Below, piece by piece: positions 1 through 6,110 of a stretch of 8,980 nucleotides of DNA. Made by a program: the position numbers and the translations under genes. The DNA lies in contig DENY01000065.1 in the NCBI GenBank assembly GCA_002359825.1, positions 6,192 to 15,171 of the forward strand, read 5' to 3'. The notes under the pieces are model-generated. The model was not told the origin of the DNA and made no database searches. It saw nothing but the letters and a program-made list of their open reading frames with translations. The stretch is from Bacteroidales bacterium UBA2632 (lineage in GTDB: Bacteria > Bacteroidota > Bacteroidia > Bacteroidales > Dysgonomonadaceae). Within the stretch, counting starts at the first letter, position 1, and every line of letters begins with the position of its first letter.

Positions 1-1314
1 AGCATAAAAGAATATCAGTTTATATCTATCAGTACGAATTCCATAATGAGCGGGGACATTGTGGCTACCATCAGCGTTCATCCAATATCTGTAATACATT
101 GATTTTCTTCTAGGTTTTTCACCTGTTATGTTTTTTCGAAAGCTTTCTCCTTGCATTTGGCTTGGCGTTTCCAGTCCCGCATAATCAAGAAGAAGAGGAG
201 CAAAGTCAACATTCATCACAATATCATCGTTTACTGATCCCGCTTTAATTTCGTTTGGGTAGCGCATCAAAAATGGCATACGAAGACTCTCTTGCTGCAT
301 CATTCGTTTGTCAAACCATCCATGTTCGCCTAAGAAAAATCCTTGATCGCCTGTATAAACAATAACAGTGTTATCTGTAAGATTATTGTCATCCAAATAT
401 TGTAACAAACGACCTACATTTTCGTCGATTCCAGCAATACATCTCAAGTAATCTTTAATATAGATTTGATATGCCCAAGCACGCTGTTCGTCTCTTGTCA
501 TACCCTTTGGAATTTCGGTTTTTAGATCATTCTCTGTTAAATGCTCCATACTCATACGAAGCAAATCTGTATATTCTCCTTTACCATCATAACTATCATA
601 AAGATTAGCAGGCTCTGGAACAGTAACATCTTTCAACAAATCTTCAAATCGCTCAGCAGGAACCCATGAGCGATGAGGAGCTTTGAAGTGACACATCAAA
701 AAGAATGGTTCATCTTTATCTCTCCCATCCATAAATTTAATGGCCTCATTCGTTATTATATCAGTTGAGTGACCTTCGTATTCTTTGGGTGTACGATCTT
801 TCCCTGTTGGGTCATCTCCCCACATTCCTTTTTCAATTAGTAATGGATTTCGATAGCGTCCTTGCCCTGGCAATACATTGTAATAGTCAAAACCACTTGG
901 TTCAGTTCCTAAATGCCATTTACCGATGATGGCGGTGTTATATCCAGCTTCCTGTAAATCTTTTGCCATGTTTGGGTGATCAGGATCTATTTTATCTCTT
1001 AAAGTATAAACACCATTTTTTTGGCTATATTGTCCAGTGAGTATAGCAGCACGGCTGGGCGTGCTAATTGAGTTAGTTACGAAACAATTATTCATTCTTA
1101 CTCCCTCATTGGCAACTCGATCAATATTGGGGGTCGGCATCACATCTGATAAGATACCACCATAAGCACTCACAGCTTGTGATGTATGATCGTCTGACAT
1201 AATATAGATAATATTTGGTGCTCTATTATCTTGCTCTTGTTTCTCAGCACAAGAGAGCATGGTCAAACCACCTAACAGGGAAAGACTAAAGCTTGAAAAA
1301 TTAATTGATTTCAT
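1..1314 (-). CDS. S1-family sulfatase lipoprotein, serine-type (3' end cut by window edge)
   Basis: Formylglycine-dependent sulfatase that would hydrolyse sulfate esters on a glycan in the periplasm or at the cell surface. Translated by eye from the ATG at 1314, it gives 438 residues with no stop before the window edge; family members are usually about 500 residues, so the C-terminal subdomain is probably incomplete. A signal peptide ends in a lipobox-like LTMLSC (Cys22). The sulfatase signature is NSISTPSRAAILTG, with Ser84 as the residue to be converted to formylglycine and Arg88 in place; Ser rather than Cys implies maturation by an anaerobic anSME-type enzyme encoded elsewhere. Other expected active-site residues are visible: Asp41-Asp42, Lys132 and His134 (GKWHLG), His214 (KAPH), Asp323-Gln324 (TGDQGF) and Lys336. 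The overall pattern resembles N-acetylglucosamine-6-sulfatase-like members, but the substrate is uncertain. It probably has its own promoter just upstream. Confidence 0.93.
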   Translation of the reverse strand, partial: MKSINFSSFSLSLLGGLTMLSCAEKQEQDNRAPNIIYIMSDDHTSQAVSAYGGILSDVMPTPNIDRVANEGVRMNNCFVTNSISTPSRAAILTGQYSQKNGVYTLRDKIDPDHPNMAKDLQEAGYNTAIIGKWHLGTEPSGFDYYNVLPGQGRYRNPLLIEKGMWGDDPTGKDRTPKEYEGHSTDIITNEAIKFMDGRDKDEPFFLMCHFKAPHRSWVPAERFEDLLKDVTVPEPANLYDSYDGKGEYTDLLRMSMEHLTENDLKTEIPKGMTRDEQRAWAYQIYIKDYLRCIAGIDENVGRLLQYLDDNNLTDNTVIVYTGDQGFFLGEHGWFDKRMMQQESLRMPFLMRYPNEIKAGSVNDDIVMNVDFAPLLLDYAGLETPSQMQGESFRKNITGEKPRRKSMYYRYWMNADGSHNVPAHYGIRTDRYKLIFFYA

Positions 1315-1364
1315 GAGTAATTTCTTTTAAAATTTTGTTGTAATTTTTTGATACTCTTACTTTA

Positions 1365-1395
1365 CAAAGTTACAGTTTTTTATTTAGAGTTGAAA
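1365..1395 (-). promoter_or_regulatory. Predicted Bacteroidota promoter for the sulfatase gene
   Basis: On the minus strand TAACTTTG (1372 down to 1365) matches the Bacteroidota -7 consensus TAnnTTTG exactly. A degenerate -33 element TTTC (consensus TTTG) lies 19 bases upstream at 1395-1392, which is the usual spacing. Transcription would start near 1358 and give a leader of about 45 bases before the ATG at 1314. The -33 element falls inside the last codons of the upstream phosphodiester glycosidase gene, so the sulfatase could be transcribed both from here and by read-through. Motif-based prediction only. Confidence 0.5.
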
Positions 1396-2282
1396 GTAAT
1401 TACTGTTGCAACTCCCCGCTCTCCTTGATGATCAAATTTTTTATTATCAGACGGATAATTCACAATACCGTGGGTATTTATCCATGCAGTAGATGAACCT
1501 CCGCCATCAAGATTCATTGCATCTTTGCAGCCCAAAACATTCATTAAAGTTGCTAATTCTTCTGTACTCATCCCCTGTGCTTCAGCACTTCTACCGTCAA
1601 CTACAACCGCAAGAAGATGATTATTGGGAGTTATACCAACCGCCGTTCTAGGATGTCTGTTTGTATTGAATTTCTGATCGAGTTGATCTACTATCTTTCC
1701 ATCTAACACCAACAAAGGACCAGATGTAAGTAAACTACTTGCAGTTACTGCATTCCAGCCAGATACAGGCTTATCAATAATAGAAACTGATCCCGATGCA
1801 TCTACTGCAAATCCTGCATTTTCTCTATAGTGAGTAAAATTGTCTTGTGTTGCATTGATTATTTCACCTCTCTTTTTAAAGAAAACTGTAGAACCACCTA
1901 ATGATGTATCAAAATAGCTTCCATTAATGGCTGCTGTGGCATTTTCATTTATTGCAGCCTCACTTGTTTTTAAAAAACCTGCTGTAACATAAGGTATATC
2001 AACTTTCACTTTTTTATTGAGATCGACATCTATGATGGTGATGCTTTGACGAGAATCAAAAAGATTGGTGAATTGATGGTATCTATAAAAAATATCGTCT
2101 GAAACTATTGTGGTCGCCCAATCTGCTTCGAGAATCTGTTTTGATATTCCTGTAGGTTCTCCATCGTAGTTTGAACTCTCTATTACGGTAGGTAGTCTCT
2201 TTTCAGTTGGTTTAGTTTGCTTACATCCAGTGAAAAGAATTAAAGCAACTATTATTAATAAATAGTGGTTTTGCTTCGTCAT
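1380..2282 (-). CDS. Phosphodiester glycosidase (NAGPA-domain) lipoprotein
   Basis: A 300-residue member of the phosphodiester glycosidase family (PF09992, formerly DUF2233), named after the mammalian enzyme that removes GlcNAc from GlcNAc-1-phospho-mannose. Recognisable family blocks are AAINGSYFD (117-125), TSGPLLVLDGK (186-196), RHPRTAVGI (209-217), VVDGRSAEAQGMS (227-239) and the glycine-rich NLDGGGSST (257-265). The N-terminus is a lipoprotein signal peptide with lipobox LFTGC (Cys20). The residues after it (KQTKPTEKR) are basic rather than acidic, so it may face the periplasm. The start is an ATG 18 bases after the ROK kinase stop, so the two are probably co-transcribed. By family it would cleave a sugar from a phosphodiester; the actual substrate in bacteria is poorly established and cannot be read here. 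Length and motifs look intact. Confidence 0.9.
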   Translation of the reverse strand: MTKQNHYLLIIVALILFTGCKQTKPTEKRLPTVIESSNYDGEPTGISKQILEADWATTIVSDDIFYRYHQFTNLFDSRQSITIIDVDLNKKVKVDIPYVTAGFLKTSEAAINENATAAINGSYFDTSLGGSTVFFKKRGEIINATQDNFTHYRENAGFAVDASGSVSIIDKPVSGWNAVTASSLLTSGPLLVLDGKIVDQLDQKFNTNRHPRTAVGITPNNHLLAVVVDGRSAEAQGMSTEELATLMNVLGCKDAMNLDGGGSSTAWINTHGIVNYPSDNKKFDHQGERGVATVITFNSK

Positions 2283-2300
2283 GAACTTATAGATTAAAAA

Positions 2301-3230
2301 TTATAAATGTTTAATAACAAGCGATGCCGCTCCCAGACAACCTGCATTGTTGCCCAATGAAGCAGCAACAATATCAGTGTTGGTTGAGCAATCAGGCATG
2401 GCATATTTAAAAGCTGAATCTTTAATCATATCAATATAGAACTGTCCTGCTTCTGAAATTCCTCCACCAATAACCACTTTTTGTGGTGCGAAAGTATTTA
2501 TGAATCCAGCAATACCATGACCTAAATAGTCAGTGTGGTCTTTAAGGCAAGCTATAGCTTCTGATTCATTTTCTTTGAACTTTTCTATAATATAGTGTCC
2601 ATTTATTTCTTTTACATCTTTACCTGTTTTGTCAGCGTATTGCTGAATAAGGGCTGAAGTTGAAGCATAAGCTTCCAAACAACCACGACCACCACAGCTA
2701 CAAGGAATTCCATCATGTTGGATAGTTAAGTGACCCAATTCGGCACCACGGTTTTTATAGCCGCCATACAGTTGACCATTTATCACACTGGCACCACCGA
2801 TACCTGTTCCTACAATAATAAATATGACATCAGAACAATCTTTTGCAGCGCCAAAAGCCGTTTCACCCAAGCCCATTACATTTGCATCATTGTCAGCAAA
2901 GACAGGCATACCAAATTTCTCATAATAAATAGTAGCAAGATCGATATTTTCCCAACGATCGAGGTTATCAGCACCACCCAACACTACACCATTCTCTATT
3001 ACTCCTGGAGAGCCAATACCAATTCCTTTTAACTCTATTCCTTTTTTAGCTGCTTCATCCACCACATATTGAATTGATTCTTGAATGGCATCTAGTGTAT
3101 CTTCAAGGGTTGCATCGCAACCCACAGGTAGTTTTCCATTAAATAATATGTCTCCTAATTGTGATACTAGAGCGTATTTTACGAATGTTCCGCCGAGGTC
3201 GATTCCGATGGCATGAGGTTGATTGATCAT
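2301..3230 (-). CDS. ROK-family sugar kinase (glucokinase-like)
   Basis: Cytoplasmic ATP-dependent hexose kinase of the ROK family, 309 residues from the ATG at 3230. An in-frame TTG two codons upstream (3236) would give 311 residues, but the ATG is preferred and leads directly into the conserved N-terminus. The phosphate-binding motif DLGGT (11-15) is followed by the catalytic aspartate in DNDAN (Asp115), the GTGIGG loop (141-146) and the ROK zinc site: His167 in ELGHL and Cys177, Cys179 and Cys184 in CSCGGRGCLE. A second glycine-rich ATP-site motif (VIGGGI) lies near 254-259. There is no signal peptide. The sugar could be glucose, mannose, GlcNAc or ManNAc; the motifs do not decide. First gene of a two-gene unit with the phosphodiester glycosidase, which suggests it acts on the sugar that enzyme releases (inference). 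Confidence 0.94.
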   Translation of the reverse strand: MINQPHAIGIDLGGTFVKYALVSQLGDILFNGKLPVGCDATLEDTLDAIQESIQYVVDEAAKKGIELKGIGIGSPGVIENGVVLGGADNLDRWENIDLATIYYEKFGMPVFADNDANVMGLGETAFGAAKDCSDVIFIIVGTGIGGASVINGQLYGGYKNRGAELGHLTIQHDGIPCSCGGRGCLEAYASTSALIQQYADKTGKDVKEINGHYIIEKFKENESEAIACLKDHTDYLGHGIAGFINTFAPQKVVIGGGISEAGQFYIDMIKDSAFKYAMPDCSTNTDIVAASLGNNAGCLGAASLVIKHL

Positions 3231-3270
3231 AGTCAAATTGATTTTATAGTTGAATAATAAACTTGATAAA

Positions 3271-3278
3271 CAAAAATA
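3271..3278 (-). promoter_or_regulatory. Predicted -7 promoter element for the ROK kinase / phosphodiester glycosidase unit
   Basis: On the minus strand TATTTTTG (3278 down to 3271) matches the Bacteroidota -7 consensus TAnnTTTG. It sits downstream of the predicted terminator and about 40 bases before the ATG at 3230. No good -33 TTTG lies at the usual 19-21 base spacing; the nearest TTTG is only 14 bases upstream, within the terminator U-tract. The region is very A/T-rich, so chance matches are likely. Confidence 0.35.
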
Positions 3279-3292
3279 GTGAATTTATATCA

Positions 3293-3323
3293 CAAAAAAT
3301 AGCATTACTCTCTTTAGAGTAAT
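3293..3323 (-). terminator. Predicted intrinsic terminator of the SusCD operon
   Basis: In the minus-strand transcript an 8-base-pair perfect stem, ATTACTCT and AGAGTAAT separated by a 4-base AAAG loop (3304-3323), is followed after a few bases by a run of six T residues (3299-3294). It lies about 100 bases after the stop of the DUF1735 lipoprotein gene and before the predicted ROK promoter, so it would separate the two transcription units. The stem is A/T-rich and might be leaky. It also takes part in a larger alternative fold, listed separately. Confidence 0.55.
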
Positions 3324-3368
3324 ATTTGGACTATGTCCTTACAAAACTCAGAGAGAAAAATGCTATTT
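3297..3368. repeat. 72-base imperfect inverted repeat with nested hairpins
   Basis: The ends AAATAGCATT (3297-3306) and AATGCTATTT (3359-3368) are perfect 10-base inverted copies. Inside them CTCTCT (3308-3313) can pair with AGAGAG (3350-3355), extending the stem after a short bulge. The interior also contains GGAC/GTCC (3328-3338) as a small hairpin. The terminator hairpin (3304-3323) uses the same bases as one arm of the long stem, so the two folds exclude each other. It could be a complex terminator or attenuator, or the remnant of a small palindromic element. No flanking direct repeat is evident. Confidence 0.6.
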
Positions 3369-3423
3369 ATTACGGTTATTAAGTTATATATTAATCTAAA
3401 TAAATATATCTCATTTTGGCTAA

Positions 3424-5208
3424 TTACTTATCTGGATTGTTCACCATACTCGAATTATTAGCCGTTCTCGCATCTGTTTTTGGAACTTTGATGTCAAATA
3501 TGACTTTATAATTTCCTCCATTAGTTGGCTGAATATCACGAATCACAAAGATACCAAATCTAGTATTAATAAACTTATTACCAGTAGCTTGTTCATTAAT
3601 ACCCCATCCAATGACCCCAACCTTATCTTTTTCTAATTTATCAGATACCATTCTATCAGCTATAGGATATCCATATGTAGTATTATAGAAAGTTATTAAT
3701 TGAGTCATTGATTCTACATCACTAACATTGTTATAATGTTCTAATTTTGTTGCATCAGCTGTACCCGCTCTCCATCCACTAATCATTGTATAGGTTAGCT
3801 TTGAGAAGCCATTTGTGTAAGGATTTATACGAACTTTATAGCTTGGAGTTTTATAACCAACATATGCACTGTAGAGGCTCACATAATCAGGAGAATGCAT
3901 TACTGCAACAAAATCCATCATATTCGATTTATTTTTAGCTTCTTCTTGAGTGAATGTCTTAGCGTCATTACTTGCATAAGCTGAAAACCAGTTTTTCTTA
4001 TCAGGTCCAATTTCTGTATCAAGTTCAATCCCTTTATATTCTATCATTTCATTTGATGGATCATATGCGGGATTATCAATAATAGTATTTTGTCCTTCAG
4101 TATTAAGAGTTTCAGTCCTAACGTCAACATCAATATATTTTACATCAAATTTGATTTTATAATCTGCACCTCCGTTAATAGGAGTTACCTCTTTAATATA
4201 AATCATATAAAACTGAGTATTAACAGCTACTTTTGGTCCTGTTCCTTGTATAAGTACACGATTATCACCTTCAATCTGACTTTGTAAATTATGACTTGTC
4301 ATTCTATCTGCATTATAAAAATTGTAGCCACTAGTATTTTTGAGTTCTTCAATTTTATTAGTCATTTCTTCAGATGAATTTACAGCATTAAAATCTGTTG
4401 GAGTAAAGAGTCTATTCATATTTGCGGTATGAGTTAACTTCTTAAATCCTTTAATATAGGGGAATATGTATCTATAATAATCTCCACCATGTTGCCAACC
4501 GATATAGGAAGTGTGTAATCTTAAATTGCTTCCAAACTTTAATAGAACAAAGTCCATCATGTGCGATTGAGTTGCGGCCTCTTCAACACTAAATACATGA
4601 CCGTCCTCACTATTTGTTGCATAAGCGGAAAACCAGTTTTTCTTATCTGGTCCTATTTCCGTTGTTAACTCAACATCTTTAAGATGAATTAAAGCAGGTG
4701 GAGCTAATTTGGATACAAGAAGATATATGACGTCACCATTAGTGTCTATTGATGCATTTGGATCTCCTTTAATTAGGATCAATTGTATGGGGAGTAGATA
4801 TTCAACATCACTATCCATCCCCATAGAATTTAGTGTAATATTTATGTGTGAAGAAACTTCACTATATTTGGGAAAAATAAATTCACTTGTCTCAAAAGAG
4901 TAGGAATTTGGTGATAATTCTTGATAATTTGTTCCATGTTTTTTGTTGTAATCTTCTATTAAGTCTGATTTTGTTTCCACTTCTACCACTATCCCAAAAG
5001 CACTTAATTTATCAATTTCAGCTTGCAGTGATATTTGGCTTCTTTGTGCAGGATCTACAATTATTTCTAATGTAGCTTCATTATTCGACTTAACTAAAGA
5101 TACTACTTTATTACCTGTTTCGTAGATACTTTTATTGTCATCATCACAACCTGTAATACTCAGTAACAAGGCGATGATGATAAAGTTAAATATTTTATAT
5201 TTATACAT
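3424..5208 (-). CDS. DUF1735 lipoprotein with tandem duplicated C-terminal domain (candidate surface glycan-binding protein)
   Basis: A 594-residue lipoprotein: the signal peptide ends in LSITGC (Cys21) and is followed by an acidic DDD stretch typical of surface-exported Bacteroidota lipoproteins. Residues about 30-165 look like a DUF1735 / BT_3987-type N-terminal domain, including the EDYNKKHGTNYQELSPNSY region. The rest is two copies of one domain, about 174-364 and 389-581. They share an identical 15-residue block (TEIGPDKKNWFSAYA), MMDF, ADRM and NGG...YK/KV..FD motifs in the same order. I do not recognise this repeated domain and see no catalytic signature. As the last gene of a SusCD operon, 28 bases after the EEP gene, it fits the position of a glycan-binding accessory protein; that role is inferred. 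The ATG at 5208 directly precedes the signal peptide. Confidence 0.85.
   Translation of the reverse strand: MYKYKIFNFIIIALLLSITGCDDDNKSIYETGNKVVSLVKSNNEATLEIIVDPAQRSQISLQAEIDKLSAFGIVVEVETKSDLIEDYNKKHGTNYQELSPNSYSFETSEFIFPKYSEVSSHINITLNSMGMDSDVEYLLPIQLILIKGDPNASIDTNGDVIYLLVSKLAPPALIHLKDVELTTEIGPDKKNWFSAYATNSEDGHVFSVEEAATQSHMMDFVLLKFGSNLRLHTSYIGWQHGGDYYRYIFPYIKGFKKLTHTANMNRLFTPTDFNAVNSSEEMTNKIEELKNTSGYNFYNADRMTSHNLQSQIEGDNRVLIQGTGPKVAVNTQFYMIYIKEVTPINGGADYKIKFDVKYIDVDVRTETLNTEGQNTIIDNPAYDPSNEMIEYKGIELDTEIGPDKKNWFSAYASNDAKTFTQEEAKNKSNMMDFVAVMHSPDYVSLYSAYVGYKTPSYKVRINPYTNGFSKLTYTMISGWRAGTADATKLEHYNNVSDVESMTQLITFYNTTYGYPIADRMVSDKLEKDKVGVIGWGINEQATGNKFINTRFGIFVIRDIQPTNGGNYKVIFDIKVPKTDARTANNSSMVNNPDK
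3466..4044 (-). repeat. Intragenic domain repeat, copy 2
   Basis: Encodes residues about 389-581 of the DUF1735 lipoprotein and is joined to copy 1 by a linker of about 25 residues. Shared landmarks with copy 1, in order, are the TEIGPDKKNWFSAYA block, MMDF, an NPY/FPY..GF.KLT segment, ADRM, and a terminal NT.F...I...P.NGG..Y pattern. Confidence 0.8.
4117..4689 (-). repeat. Intragenic domain repeat, copy 1
   Basis: Encodes residues about 174-364 of the DUF1735 lipoprotein. It aligns along its length with copy 2. A 45-base core (4618-4662) matches the copy 2 core (3973-4017) at 41 of 45 positions, including 20 identical bases in a row. Outside that core the similarity is mainly at protein level. 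Confidence 0.8.
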
Positions 5209-5236
5209 ATTCGTTGATTTTAAAATTTATTCATTC

Positions 5237-6100
5237 TTATCTTCCCAGAATTTTGATATCTACAATAGTGGGTAGGTGATCTGATGCTGTTGCAGTATTT
5301 CCCGACTTGAAAAACTTAACAACTTCAGCATGTAATAATTCACATTTTACTCCATTGTTATATTGCAAAATAAAATCTATGCATGAAGTAGGTCTATGTG
5401 AAGGGAAAGTAGGCTGTAAACTGGAAAGAATTGTCCAATTCTTTTTAAAAAGCGCTAATGTCTGACTATCAGGTTTAGCATTAAGGTCTCCACCTAGAAA
5501 AACAGGCTTGTCAGAATCACCATAGAGTTCAGCCATAGTTTCATTTATAACTTTCACTTGATCTACATGAGCTTCTGGAACGGCATGATCTAGGTGAGTG
5601 GTTGCAATAACAAAATCCTCCATTTCCATCACAACCAAAACTCTTGGTTCTGCACCAATTCCTTTTGGTAATGGAACTGAAAATTTCTTTACAGCTTTTT
5701 TCTTTGTAGCTATTCCTTCACCATAAGATCCTCCACTATATGGCATAGCTGAGCCATATTTAAAATCCCAATTGCCTATAATACTTGCAAACTTTTCTAA
5801 TTGATAATCCTTTGATGTTCTTGTTGTGAGACTATCTAGCTCGTTAAGGCACACTACATCTGCTTCTTTTTCATTTACCATATCCGCAATAGTTTGGTAA
5901 TTGAGTGGATCATTTGGATCTCTATTAAATACTGCAACGTTATACACCATTAACCTGATTGAACCTTCCGGTTTTTGAGTATCTACAATATGCGGTGGCA
6001 CTTCAAAATCATCCTTAATGTCATCACTAGTACATGCATTTATGCCAAAAACAAGTAATGCAATTGAGAATATGTACTGTATTATATTTTTTTTCATCAT
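5237..6100 (-). CDS. Endonuclease/exonuclease/phosphatase (EEP) family lipoprotein
   Basis: Metal-dependent phosphoesterase fold (PF03372), 287 residues from the ATG at 6100 (a second ATG follows at 6097). A longer reading from a GTG at 6160 would overlap the SusD gene by 50 bases and put residues before the signal peptide, so it is rejected. The signal peptide ends at Cys23 (FGINAC), followed by acidic TSDDIKDD, which suggests surface export. Hallmarks of an active EEP enzyme are present: Asn54 (YNVA), Glu87 (LNELDS), His169 (TTHLDH), Asp205 and Asn207 (GGDLNAKPDS), Asp242 (CIDFIL) and Asp274-His275 (SDHLP). Family members cleave nucleic acids, phosphoinositides, sphingomyelin or other phosphodiesters and monoesters; the substrate cannot be read here. 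Its place 10 bases after susD suggests action on a glycan-linked phosphate rather than on DNA (inference). Confidence 0.9.
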   Translation of the reverse strand: MMKKNIIQYIFSIALLVFGINACTSDDIKDDFEVPPHIVDTQKPEGSIRLMVYNVAVFNRDPNDPLNYQTIADMVNEKEADVVCLNELDSLTTRTSKDYQLEKFASIIGNWDFKYGSAMPYSGGSYGEGIATKKKAVKKFSVPLPKGIGAEPRVLVVMEMEDFVIATTHLDHAVPEAHVDQVKVINETMAELYGDSDKPVFLGGDLNAKPDSQTLALFKKNWTILSSLQPTFPSHRPTSCIDFILQYNNGVKCELLHAEVVKFFKSGNTATASDHLPTIVDIKILGR

Positions 6101-6110
6101 CTTCTTTATA

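Noticed and set aside
2730..3032. 100-codon open frame on the plus strand
   Set aside because: It lies wholly inside the ROK kinase gene on the opposite strand; the product has no recognisable motif, while the minus-strand frame carries the full ROK zinc and ATP signatures.
3231..3236. TTG start for the ROK kinase
   Set aside because: The in-frame ATG two codons later is a better start and the two extra residues add no conserved sequence.
3297..3368. Insertion-sequence or MITE remnant
   Set aside because: The palindromic ends suggested it, but no target-site duplication, transposase fragment or second copy is visible; a transcription terminator fits the location after an operon better.
4090..5075. 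Three short plus-strand open frames (62-65 codons) opposite the DUF1735 lipoprotein gene
   Set aside because: They are antisense to a well-supported coding sequence, low in complexity and unlike any family I know; chance frames in A/T-rich DNA.
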